From positions 50,785-114,784 of the forward strand of contig NZ_FQYU01000011.1 of assembly GCF_900141855.1 (NCBI RefSeq): 64,000 nt of DNA, written 5' to 3'. Below the pieces are notes generated by a model that worked only from the letters and a program-made list of their open reading frames with translations, ran no database searches and was not told the DNA's origin. The position numbers were made by a program, and so were the translations under genes. This document shows, in pieces, positions 26,695 to 35,183 of the stretch. Numbering within the stretch: position 1 is the stretch's first letter; each line of letters opens with the position of its first letter. This stretch comes from Pseudozobellia thermophila (GTDB lineage Bacteria > Bacteroidota > Bacteroidia > Flavobacteriales > Flavobacteriaceae).

Positions 26695-27726
26695 TTAATT
26701 CAAGGTCTTTGCGTTTTCAAGTTCTTTCATAAGCTCCGAAAAAATACGGTAGGAGGCAATTCGGGCTTGCGGGTCGTAAATATGGGAGGCGACCATGATC
26801 TCGTTCACTCCGGTCTCCTTTAAAAAAGCTTCCGTTTTCTTTTTAACGGTTTCCTTGCTTCCGATGAAGGAATATTTCATCATACGCTGCAAAGCCGGGT
26901 CTTGTGAAATTTGCCTCAGTTCGGGGGTCATTTCGGTCGGGGGCTGTAAATAGTCTATCTTGCCCGTCAATACGCCGACTACCATGCGTATGCTCGACGT
27001 TGATATCCGTTCCGCCTCGGCGTCGGTATCGGCCGCGATAACGTTGATGCAGGCCATGGTATAGGGTTCTTTTAAATATTTTGACGGCTGAAAATTATTG
27101 TAGTAGATAGAAAGTGCCTCAAAAAGATGGGTGGGGGCAAAATGACTGGCAAAAACATAGGGGAGTCCCTCTTTGGCCGCCAAATGGGCACTGTCTGTAC
27201 TGGAGCCCAAAATGTATATGGGCATATCGATGCCCTCGGCCATGGGTACCCTAACCTTGGCCTGCTTGTTTTCGGAAGAAAAATAACGTTGAATGTTGTG
27301 CAATTCCTCGGGAAACCTGTACACGGCCTGCATCCTGTCGGGGCGGATGGCCTGTGCGGTCAACTGGTCGGTACCCGGCGCCCTGCCCAGTCCCAGGTCG
27401 ATGCGATCGGGGTACAGCGAGGCCAAGGTGGCAAACTGTTCGGCGACCAACAATGACGAGTGGTTCGGAAGCATTATGCCTCCCGAGCCTACTCGAATTT
27501 TTTCCGTACCGCCGGCAATATGGCCGATAAGTACCGAGGTGGCCGCACTGGCTATACTGACCATGTTGTGGTGCTCGGCCAACCAAAATCGGTGATAACC
27601 AAATGCTTCCGCTTTTTGGGCAAGGTCGAGGCTGTTTTTGAAAACTTGGGTCGGGGTAAAGCCGACACCAATGGTGGCCAATTCCAATATGGAATAAGGT
27701 ATTTTATCTTTTGGGGCTTGTGGCAT
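26695..27726 (-). CDS. LLM-class (luciferase-like) flavin-dependent oxidoreductase
   Basis: I take the ATG at 27726 (343 residues, MPQAPKDKIPYSILELATIG); an upstream TTG at 27750 would add only eight residues. The fold is the bacterial luciferase TIM barrel: LAEKAEAFGYHRFWLAEHHN near residue 40 and HIAGGTEKIRVGSGGIMLPNHSSL, followed by RIDLGLGRAPGTD, all typical of the MsnO8 subfamily. Such enzymes use FMNH2 or F420-like flavin cofactors to oxidise small molecules; the substrate is unknown here. It is convergent with the fucosidase operon and stands alone. Confidence 0.88.
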   Translation of the reverse strand: MPQAPKDKIPYSILELATIGVGFTPTQVFKNSLDLAQKAEAFGYHRFWLAEHHNMVSIASAATSVLIGHIAGGTEKIRVGSGGIMLPNHSSLLVAEQFATLASLYPDRIDLGLGRAPGTDQLTAQAIRPDRMQAVYRFPEELHNIQRYFSSENKQAKVRVPMAEGIDMPIYILGSSTDSAHLAAKEGLPYVFASHFAPTHLFEALSIYYNNFQPSKYLKEPYTMACINVIAADTDAEAERISTSSIRMVVGVLTGKIDYLQPPTEMTPELRQISQDPALQRMMKYSFIGSKETVKKKTEAFLKETGVNEIMVASHIYDPQARIASYRIFSELMKELENAKTLN

Positions 27727-27821
27727 GGTATTCTTTCTTTCCGAAGACAAAATTAACCAATAATCCTCCCTGACTTCCCTAAGGAAGCGTTAAGAGTGGC
27801 CTGGGGTGTAATTCTTTTACA

Positions 27822-27843
27822 ATCGGCCCTTTTTCGGGCCGAT
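27822..27843. terminator. Hairpin between the LLM gene and the kinase gene
   Basis: ATCGGCCC pairs with GGGCCGAT around a TTTTTC loop, downstream (minus strand) of the kinase gene that ends at 27937. No good T-run follows, so confidence as a terminator is moderate. Confidence 0.5.
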
Positions 27844-27936
27844 CATTATAAAGTTACAAGAAGGTAAGGGCGAGCTGCGACATCAGGGCGCGAGTTGTTC
27901 AAAGGCGCCAAAAATAGTTGCGGTCAAAAAAGCGCT

Positions 27937-29016
27937 TCAGTCTATTGAAGGTAACTTTTTCTGGGTAACCTCGGTCATGTACGAAAAATGGTCCAAGGCC
28001 TTTTGGGTAAAGGCGAACAGACTCAGGCTGCGGTCCAAATTTTGGTTTTCGTAGGCAATCTTGTAATAGATGTTTCCATTGAGGTAATCGGTAAGGGCCC
28101 GAATACCGTGCAAGAAGGGCATAAGAACCGCGCCCCATGGCAAAGTGTCGATTTCCCTTTTTGAAAGAAAGGGCACATTGGCCGAAAGACCGTCTACAAA
28201 AGCATCGAAAAGCCCTTTGTCAAAGACGATTTTCCCATGGTCTTGTTCGTCTTCAGGGGCCGTATTGACGATGGTACGGACGGCATCGCCGAAATCGTAG
28301 AGAAAATAGCCCCGCATAAGGGTGTCGAGGTCGATCAGGCATAGCGCTTTCTTCGTTGCCTTCGAAAACAGTATGTTGTTGAGCTTGGTGTCGTTATGGC
28401 ACACCCGGATCGGTAGTCCGTTAAATTTAAGGTCGGCTAATTTTGCCAAAACCTTGTTGGTAAAAAGCAGGGCGTCCTTGGCCGTTTCTTTTTTACTCGG
28501 ATCCGCTGACCGCAGTGCTTCTTCGAATTGTCGTTTACGCAGGTCGAGATCGTGAAATTGCGGAATGGTATCAACGTAGTCGGCGGTATTGGCCTTTTGC
28601 AGCAAAATGTTGAACTTGGCGATTACTTTACCGGCCTCAAAGGCGACTTTGGGATCTTCGGTGGTGTTATAGGCCGTGCTACCGTCGATATAGGTCATTA
28701 CCCGCCAAAACGCCTTCTCCCCGTTTTCAACGCTGAGGTAACTGCTCCCATTCACGGTCTCGGTCAGGGTAATGGATTGATAATCATCGTCGTTCAAATG
28801 CTTAAAGGCATCTTGGACATTGTTCATCAAGCCCGCGACATTTTCAAACACCTTATGGTTGATCCTTTGCAAAATGTACTTGGGCGTGGGCCCGTCGAAG
28901 ACCAAAAAGGTATCGTTGATGTAACCGTTCGTAATCGGACGAAAGGTGTATTTTTTCTCTTCTACCGAGAAATTTCTTAAAAGGTTTTCGAGTTCTTTAT
29001 CTGAATATCTGCTCAT
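27937..29016 (-). CDS. Aminoglycoside-phosphotransferase-fold sugar kinase (NahK-like)
   Basis: A 359-residue APH-fold kinase. The catalytic loop is VCHNDTKLNNILF (H-x-D with the metal-binding Asn) and the DFG-equivalent is LIDLDTL. The N-lobe carries NGYINDTFLVF and YILQRIN, as in N-acetylhexosamine 1-kinases. It overlaps the preceding nucleotidyltransferase gene by 4 bp (ATGA), which implies translational coupling. A kinase that makes a sugar 1-phosphate next to an enzyme that activates it is a classic salvage pair. The sugar could be N-acetylhexosamine, fucose or a uronate; the sequence does not decide. Confidence 0.82.
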   Translation of the reverse strand: MSRYSDKELENLLRNFSVEEKKYTFRPITNGYINDTFLVFDGPTPKYILQRINHKVFENVAGLMNNVQDAFKHLNDDDYQSITLTETVNGSSYLSVENGEKAFWRVMTYIDGSTAYNTTEDPKVAFEAGKVIAKFNILLQKANTADYVDTIPQFHDLDLRKRQFEEALRSADPSKKETAKDALLFTNKVLAKLADLKFNGLPIRVCHNDTKLNNILFSKATKKALCLIDLDTLMRGYFLYDFGDAVRTIVNTAPEDEQDHGKIVFDKGLFDAFVDGLSANVPFLSKREIDTLPWGAVLMPFLHGIRALTDYLNGNIYYKIAYENQNLDRSLSLFAFTQKALDHFSYMTEVTQKKLPSID

Positions 29017-29903
29017 TCGTTTGGCCAGAGTGGCGATGTATATTTTCCGGCTTCGGTTTTTTCCTTTAGGTAGGCCACGGCGGCATCGCGGTCGCTGGCA
29101 TAGGTAACGCCGAACCAGTCACCGCCCGAGGGCACGACCTTTACCTTGATTTCACCGGCCTGGAGCATGTCTTGGATTATTTTTGGGATGTACAGTTCGC
29201 TTTTTGCATCTAGGTCCTTGCAGTCCAAGAAGGTTCTAAAATCGTTTTCGATTTTATCGAAGATCGAGGGTTTACAGATCCAAAAGTTCATACTTACGCT
29301 TTCGTTGCCCGTATATTCGTTGCCCGAGTCAAGGTCAATGACCTTGCCTTCCTCCTGTACCAGTTTTAACCGTTCGTCGACCGAGACCAGATTGTCGCCG
29401 TCGACCTTGCATACTCCGCGAGAGACCGATCCATGCTCCGAAAGTGTGTCTTTCAGGGTGTAGCCGACCAAGGCATAGGTGTTGTCCGCTTGGTGCGCAC
29501 GCATAAAATTGGCGGCATTTTCGTAGGCGGGTTGCCCGTAAAAGTCATCGGCATTGATTACGGCGAAGGGGCCATCGATAACTTTTCGGGCCGTCCAAAC
29601 GGCGTGGGCCGTGCCCCAAGGTTTTGTACGCTCACCTTCAAAGGTGCAGCCATCGGGTAAATCGGTGATTTCCTGGGCCAGGACATCCAGTTTGATATTG
29701 GAGGGCAAACGGCTTCTTAAATGGTCGTCCAAAAAAGCTACGTTGTCTTTTTTGGTAATTAGTACAATATGGTCAAATCCGTTTTTAAGGGCATCCGATA
29801 TGCCAAATTCCATAAGAAATTCACCATTGGGGCCTAAATCGTCAAATTGTTTTAGTTTTCCATATCGGCTACCGCTTCCGGCCGCCATTAAAAGTAAGAT
29901 CAT
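29013..29903 (-). CDS. Sugar-phosphate nucleotidyltransferase
   Basis: A 296-residue GT-A-like nucleotidyltransferase. The N-terminus MILLLMAAGSGSRYGKLKQF is the nucleotide-binding signature, KPWGTAHAVWTA matches the base-recognition loop and VINADDFYG carries the metal-binding Asp pair. It would transfer a nucleotide to a sugar 1-phosphate and release pyrophosphate, working with the kinase translated immediately after it. It is divergent from the sulfatase gene, with 156 bp between the start codons. Confidence 0.85.
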   Translation of the reverse strand: MILLLMAAGSGSRYGKLKQFDDLGPNGEFLMEFGISDALKNGFDHIVLITKKDNVAFLDDHLRSRLPSNIKLDVLAQEITDLPDGCTFEGERTKPWGTAHAVWTARKVIDGPFAVINADDFYGQPAYENAANFMRAHQADNTYALVGYTLKDTLSEHGSVSRGVCKVDGDNLVSVDERLKLVQEEGKVIDLDSGNEYTGNESVSMNFWICKPSIFDKIENDFRTFLDCKDLDAKSELYIPKIIQDMLQAGEIKVKVVPSGGDWFGVTYASDRDAAVAYLKEKTEAGKYTSPLWPNE

Positions 29904-30059
29904 CCGCTTGTTGTTTTAATTGAGTTGGGGCAAAAATATAATTTTATGTATAGAATCCTCATTAATTGCCCGTATACGTAACATTTTATTTATGTTGGTA
30001 GTATTTATCCTCACAAATATTTTATAATTTTCTAAACTGTCTTTTATTTAAAGTTTGGT

Positions 30060-31667
30060 ATGGAAATGAGATTCGCATTACTTTTTTTGTTCTTTTTTCA
30101 AGTCACCTTCCCCATGGTGTCCCAGAAGCCCGATCGTCCCAATGTGCTGGTCATAATTTTTGACGATGCGGGTCTTGATATGGGAGCCTACGGTAGCACC
30201 TATGTGCGGACGCCTGGTTTTGATGCCATAGCGGAAGAGGGAATTCTGTTTAACCGGGCCTATACCCCCAATGCCAAATGCGCCCCCTCAAGGGCCTCGA
30301 TTATTACCGGAAGAAACTCTTGGCAGCTCGACGCGGCCGCCAACCACGTCATCTACTTTCCCCCTAAGTTCAAGACCTATCAGGAAGTATTGCTCGAACA
30401 CGGATATGTGACCGGCCATACGGGCAAGGGCTATGCCCCGGCCGTTACCAAAACGGCCTATGGTGATGACAGGGAGGTCGTGGGGCCGGCCTATAACGAA
30501 CTAAAGCTGGTGCCGCCGACTTCCAGTATTTCCACAAACGACTACAGTGCAAATTTCAAGGCTTTTTTGGAAGCGGCCCCAAAAGACAGGCCTTGGAGCT
30601 TTTGGGTCGGTAGCCTGGAGCCCCACCGGGGCTATGAATACGGCTCGGGCAAAAGACTGGGGGGCAAAACGGAGGATATGATCAAAAATTTTCCGCCCTA
30701 TTGGCCCGATAACGAGGTAACCCGAAACGACCTTCTTGACTATGCCTTTGAAATTGAGACCATGGATGCGCACATCCAGAAAATCATGGAGGCCTTAAAA
30801 GACGCGGGCGAGTTGGAAAATACCTTGGTCATTGTTACCTCGGATCACGGGATGCCTTTCCCGCGGGTAAAGGGCGATCAGTACGAAAATGCCAACCACG
30901 TGCCCATGGCCATACTGTGGAAGGAAAAAACGAAGGTAGGGGGAAGAAAGGTAGACGACTATGTCAGCTTTATCGACTTGGCCCCCACCATTCTCGAGGC
31001 TGCCGGGGTCGACTGGCGGTCATCCGGAATGCACCCCTCGCCGGGAAAAAGTTTGATGCCTTTGATCACTTCCGAAAAATCGGGGCAATTGGACCCGGAC
31101 AGGGATTTCGTATTGGTGGGAAAAGAAAGGCACGATACCGGTCGCCCCAATGATGTGGGATACCCTATCCGCGGCATACACAAGGACAATTTTTTATATG
31201 TCAGGAATTATGAAATAGACCGATGGCCGAAGGGCAATCCCGAAACCGGCTACCTCAATACCGATGGTAGCCCCACCAAAACGGAAATATTGAATTTACG
31301 AAGAAGGGGCGACGCCCACTATTGGAAAATGAATTTTGGGAAAAGGGTAGCGGAAGAATTGTACGACATTGAAAAGGATCCCTTTTGCATCGACAACCTG
31401 GCGGCCGACCTTGCCTTTGCCGCCAAAAAGGAAGCACTTAAGGCCGAGATGGAAAGTCAGTTGCGCGATCAGGGCGATTTGCGCATGATGGGCTACGGAC
31501 CTATTTATGAACAGGCCCCTTTTGTAAATGGGCGTAACTTTTATTCGGATTTTATGGCAGGAAAGCGCCCCAAGGCCGGCTGGGTGAACGATGGCGACTT
31601 TGAACCCTATTTGTTGGATGGCGATGGAAACGAGTTACGGCCCGTCCCTATCGAAGGGGGATACTAA
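30060..31667 (+). CDS. Type I (S1 family) sulfatase, secreted
   Basis: A 535-residue exported sulfatase with a signal peptide. The metal site begins [20 protein letters not shown], and the formylglycine motif is CAPSR starting at Cys74, followed by [21 protein letters not shown] provides further metal ligands. Cys74 must be converted to formylglycine by a separate maturase that is not in the window. The overall pattern resembles heparan N-sulfatase-like bacterial sulfatases, which act on sulfated polysaccharides. It stands alone, 3.4 kb from the fucosidase operon and next to the sugar kinase/nucleotidyltransferase pair but divergent from it, so a link to the PUL is not shown. Confidence 0.92.
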   Translation: MEMRFALLFLFFFQVTFPMVSQKPDRPNVLVIIFDDAGLDMGAYGSTYVRTPGFDAIAEEGILFNRAYTPNAKCAPSRASIITGRNSWQLDAAANHVIYFPPKFKTYQEVLLEHGYVTGHTGKGYAPAVTKTAYGDDREVVGPAYNELKLVPPTSSISTNDYSANFKAFLEAAPKDRPWSFWVGSLEPHRGYEYGSGKRLGGKTEDMIKNFPPYWPDNEVTRNDLLDYAFEIETMDAHIQKIMEALKDAGELENTLVIVTSDHGMPFPRVKGDQYENANHVPMAILWKEKTKVGGRKVDDYVSFIDLAPTILEAAGVDWRSSGMHPSPGKSLMPLITSEKSGQLDPDRDFVLVGKERHDTGRPNDVGYPIRGIHKDNFLYVRNYEIDRWPKGNPETGYLNTDGSPTKTEILNLRRRGDAHYWKMNFGKRVAEELYDIEKDPFCIDNLAADLAFAAKKEALKAEMESQLRDQGDLRMMGYGPIYEQAPFVNGRNFYSDFMAGKRPKAGWVNDGDFEPYLLDGDGNELRPVPIEGGY

Positions 31668-31782
31668 ATTCATACCGGGGCCGTTTATAATCATCGTATA
31701 ACTGAGAATTGTCATATTTCGATTCCAGGGTCTTTTATACTTTTGAAGAAGTTGTTATCAAAACCATCCTAAAAACAGCAGA

Positions 31783-32610
31783 ATGAAAACAATCATTGTT
31801 CCCGTAGACTTTTCACAACAGTCGGAATATGCCTTAAAGGTAGCCGTGTCATTGGCAAAAAAACACGGGGCGAAAATTTTGGCCCTGCACATGCTGGAAC
31901 TCAACCAGGCCATAATTACCTCTACCGAAGGGTTTTACCCCGAGCAGACCGTTTTTTTGATCAAATTGGCCGAAAAACGGTTCAAGGAGTTTTTGGAGAA
32001 ACCTTACCTCGAAGGGGTGGAGGTCAAGCCGATCATAAAACACTACAAAGTGTTCAGCGAAGTGAACGAGGTGGCCAAGGAACACGGTGCTGAACTCATC
32101 GTAATGGGATCGCACGGGGCGGACGGACTTACGGAAATTTTCGTAGGGTCAAATGCCGAAAGGGTGGTTAGAAATGCCGATGTGCCCGTAATCGTGGTCA
32201 AGGATGAAATGGCCGGGTTTAAGATCGATCGGTTTGTATTCGCATGCGATTTTAAACTTGAAAACCTATCGGCCTTTAAAAGGGCCAAGGCCTTCGCCGA
32301 AATGCTCTCGGCCGAGTTTAACCTTGTTTACGTGAATACGCCCGGGGATAATTTCTTGAGTACTGGCGACGCCTATGAACGGATCAATACATTTTTGCAC
32401 AAGGCCAATAGTTCCGATGAGGTAAGCATACACAACGATTACAGTGTCGAAAGAGGGGTGTTGAATTATTGTGAAACGAACGGGGCCGACGCCGTTGGCA
32501 TACCAACCCATGGACGCAAGGGGCTGTCCCATTTCTTTATGGGCAGTATCGGGGAAGATATTGCAAACCATTCAAAGATACCGGTTATAACCTTTAAGAT
32601 AAGTGATTAG
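31783..32610 (+). CDS. Tandem universal stress protein (UspA-type)
   Basis: A 275-residue protein made of two Usp domains. Domain 1 starts TIIVPVDFSQQSEYALKVAVSLAKKHGAKILALHML and ends with the ATP-binding GSHGADGLTEIFVGSNAERVVRNADVPVIVV. Domain 2 ends with GIPTHGRKGLSHFFMGSIGEDIANHSKIPVIT. Both nucleotide loops keep the small-residue pattern of ATP-binding Usp proteins. Cytoplasmic, probably a stress or energy sensor. Single-gene transcript, closed by a strong palindromic terminator. Confidence 0.92.
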   Translation: MKTIIVPVDFSQQSEYALKVAVSLAKKHGAKILALHMLELNQAIITSTEGFYPEQTVFLIKLAEKRFKEFLEKPYLEGVEVKPIIKHYKVFSEVNEVAKEHGAELIVMGSHGADGLTEIFVGSNAERVVRNADVPVIVVKDEMAGFKIDRFVFACDFKLENLSAFKRAKAFAEMLSAEFNLVYVNTPGDNFLSTGDAYERINTFLHKANSSDEVSIHNDYSVERGVLNYCETNGADAVGIPTHGRKGLSHFFMGSIGEDIANHSKIPVITFKISD

Positions 32611-32634
32611 ATTAGTATTTAGCTTTTGATCGAG

Positions 32635-32662
32635 AAGGGGCGGCCGAATTCGGCCGCCCCTT
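32635..32662. terminator. Bidirectional terminator, 28-nt perfect palindrome
   Basis: AAGGGGCGGCCGAA is followed directly by its exact reverse complement, giving a 14-bp GC-rich palindrome between the convergent usp and SMP-30 genes, with a T-rich tail on the plus strand. Confidence 0.9.
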
Positions 32663-32692
32663 TGTTTTCTCAATGGTCCTTCGACAGCTATG

Positions 32693-33628
32693 TCAGGGGT
32701 TGATGTCGACGGCATAAATTTTCCCTGCGAGCATATCGGGCAAAAGCAATCGTCCCTTATCTTCCTCCAGGTAAAAGTCAGCGGCCGATTCCAGGTCGTC
32801 CTTTAATACTATGGCTTTTTCCGTTTTGCCGTCTATCTTCCAAACCTTGGCCAAGGCCCAGCTACTGATGTAATAATCGCCCTTACTGTCTTGTTCAACG
32901 GCATCGGCACCTCTATAGACTCCGTCCAATGGGGTTAGGACCCCATTTTTCTTCACGAGAAAATTACCGAGAAAAAAAGCGCCGATCATGATTTCGCCAT
33001 CGTTGTCGACGCCTACCCCATTGGGGTTTGGAAGTAGGGGAGAGGTGTCTTGCGCTATGCTTATCTTTCCATTGAGGTCAATATGGTATATTCGGCCCAA
33101 TTGCGGTATTTTTTTGGCCTGCTCGCTATCAAGTGGCCAAAGTTGGTTGTTCTCGTCACGCATATAGCTGGTTGCACCCATATCGGCCACATAGATCCCT
33201 TTCCCATCGGCATCGACGGCCACATCGTTCAGGTAGAGAACCTCCTCGGGAAAATCCTCCTTTTTTGCGAAAACGGTGGCTTTGCCGTTCTTGTCAACCT
33301 TCCATACGCGCGTGATGTCCGACAAATAAAGGTTTCCGTTCAAGTAGACTATGCCTTTGGGTTCGTCGAAGCCTTCGGAGAATACCCGAACCCCACTGCT
33401 CGATATTTCCGCTACCTGGCCATCGCCCTGCTCTTTACCGTTCATCAGGGTAACGTAGTACTTGTCGTCAAACCCCTTGGTGATGCTTTCGGGCTTGGTC
33501 CCGACATCAACGGGAAATTGAATTTGTGCGTTCGCTACCGGCCCGAGGGTCGAGAATAGCGTGGCTGCGACAACACCGCGAACTAGCTTGGTACAACTGT
33601 ACTGAAAAGATTGTGATCGTGTTTTCAT
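32693..33628 (-). CDS. Secreted SMP-30/gluconolactonase-like beta-propeller protein
   Basis: A 311-residue exported protein with a signal peptide (cleavage near ANA, about residue 34) and repeated blades such as GFDDKYYVTLMN, EPKGIVYLNGNLYLSDITRVWKVDKNG and LNDVAVDADGKGIYVADMG, typical of SMP-30/NHL six-bladed propellers. The family includes lactonases of sugar acids, but many members have unknown activity. It is 58 bp downstream of the Tat-exported Gfo/Idh/MocA oxidoreductase and on the same strand, so the two may act on one periplasmic sugar: oxidation to a lactone, then ring opening. That link is inference. Confidence 0.75.
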   Translation of the reverse strand: MKTRSQSFQYSCTKLVRGVVAATLFSTLGPVANAQIQFPVDVGTKPESITKGFDDKYYVTLMNGKEQGDGQVAEISSSGVRVFSEGFDEPKGIVYLNGNLYLSDITRVWKVDKNGKATVFAKKEDFPEEVLYLNDVAVDADGKGIYVADMGATSYMRDENNQLWPLDSEQAKKIPQLGRIYHIDLNGKISIAQDTSPLLPNPNGVGVDNDGEIMIGAFFLGNFLVKKNGVLTPLDGVYRGADAVEQDSKGDYYISSWALAKVWKIDGKTEKAIVLKDDLESAADFYLEEDKGRLLLPDMLAGKIYAVDINP

Positions 33629-33686
33629 TTCTATCGTGTTTTAGGTTTTTCAGAAAGCATCCGTTGCCGCATTTGTCGCCTTGGTC

Positions 33687-35078
33687 CTATATCATTTTCA
33701 TGGCGGTCGGGTCCCAGTTTACGGGTTGTTTTTTGTAATAACTATCGTTGGCCAAAAGGGCGGCACCGGCAGCCCTTAGTCCAAAAGTCGGGTCTTGTAC
33801 GATTTTGCCCTTGCCCCGAATGGCCTGGAAAAAATTGTAAAAATGATCGTAGCGTCCACCTTTATAGTCTTTTGGGGCCTGCCAGGTTGTGGTTCCGGTA
33901 CTTAGTGCCGATTCCCTGGTCTCCAAGTTTTGGGAAGCATAGCCCTCTTTTATTTTCTCCTGCATTTCCTCGGTAAACGATACCATTGAATACCCACCGG
34001 GAACCATGTTCAGTTTGGAGCGTCTTAGGGTAACGGCGTTCTGGCCTACCTCCATTTCCCCTTCGGTACCGATCAGTTTAAAGCCGCCGCCGCCACCGCT
34101 TCCTGCGATGAAATTAATGCGGAAGGCCGCGTTGAAGGCGGCATGGGTTTCGGTCTTGGGATAATCGTACAGCGTTATGCTTACATCGGGTACGTCGCGA
34201 CCATCCTTCCAGTATCTTAGTCCCCCCGTGGCAAGGGCACGGTTGGGGCCGTGCGAGCCGATGACGTGGTTGAGGGTCGAAAAGGCATGGACGAAAAGGT
34301 CGCCCGCCACTCCTGTGCCGTAGTCGCGGTAGTTTCTCCAGCGAAAGAAGCGTTTGGGCTCGAAGGGCACCTTGGGCGCCGAACCCAAAAAGGTGTCGAA
34401 GTCTACGGTTTCCTTATTGGCGTCGGGAGGGATGGGGTATTGCCATGCGCCCTCGGCCGAATAGCGGTCGTTAAAGAAATCGAGCATGACAATGTCGCCG
34501 ATGGCGCCTTCTTCATAGAGTTGTTTCGCCTTTTCGTTACCTAGCGAGGCCATGCCCTGGCTCCCTATTTGGCACAGCTTTCCCGATTTTTTTTGTGCCG
34601 AAATGATGGCCTGGCCGTCTTCCCACTTCTGCACCATGGGTTTTTCGCAGTACACATGCTTGCCCCCTTTTAGTGCATCGATGGTTATCTTTTTGTGCCA
34701 GTGGTCGGGGGTCGCCACAATTACGGCGTCGATGTCCTTTCGGTCGAGTAAAGCCCTGTAATCGCGTGTGGTATAAATATCGCTTCCCCAGAGTTCCTTG
34801 GCGCGATCGAGCCGGCCCGTATAGAGGTCGCAGGCCGCAACTACCTTACAGCCGCCGACCTTCAAGGCATCCTTGGCATCGTAAATGCCCTGAATGCCTA
34901 CTCCGATTACGCCCAGGTTGATCTGGTCGTTTGTCGAATACAGGCTCTGTTCGTAGTGCCTGCCAAGGAGTATGGTTTCATTTCCTCGGGATGCCAAGAC
35001 CATGGGGGCCGTGGTAAGGGCGGCAGAACCCAAGGTCACTTTTTTTAAAAATGCCCTTCTTGAAGGTTTTTGCTTCAT
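33687..35078 (-). CDS. Tat-exported Gfo/Idh/MocA-family oxidoreductase
   Basis: A 463-residue protein that begins with a twin-arginine signal, SRRAFLKKVTLGSAALTTAP, so it is exported folded with its cofactor. The Rossmann motif is LGVIGVGIQGIYDA (about residue 54), and VIVATPDHWHKKITIDALKGGKHVYCEKPM carries the family EKP motif with the catalytic Lys. Bacteroidota Tat-type members include NAD(H)-retaining glycosidases and sugar oxidoreductases. The substrate is not evident. Operon with the SMP-30-like gene downstream. Confidence 0.88.
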   Translation of the reverse strand: MKQKPSRRAFLKKVTLGSAALTTAPMVLASRGNETILLGRHYEQSLYSTNDQINLGVIGVGIQGIYDAKDALKVGGCKVVAACDLYTGRLDRAKELWGSDIYTTRDYRALLDRKDIDAVIVATPDHWHKKITIDALKGGKHVYCEKPMVQKWEDGQAIISAQKKSGKLCQIGSQGMASLGNEKAKQLYEEGAIGDIVMLDFFNDRYSAEGAWQYPIPPDANKETVDFDTFLGSAPKVPFEPKRFFRWRNYRDYGTGVAGDLFVHAFSTLNHVIGSHGPNRALATGGLRYWKDGRDVPDVSITLYDYPKTETHAAFNAAFRINFIAGSGGGGGFKLIGTEGEMEVGQNAVTLRRSKLNMVPGGYSMVSFTEEMQEKIKEGYASQNLETRESALSTGTTTWQAPKDYKGGRYDHFYNFFQAIRGKGKIVQDPTFGLRAAGAALLANDSYYKKQPVNWDPTAMKMI

Positions 35079-35183
35079 TGATAACTTGGATTAATGGGTT
35101 TGGCTTGAAAAAAGAAAGGAAATTACATTTTTTCGTAAGGAATGCCAAACGCTTAATCCCAATATAATGAAATACAGGCGTAA

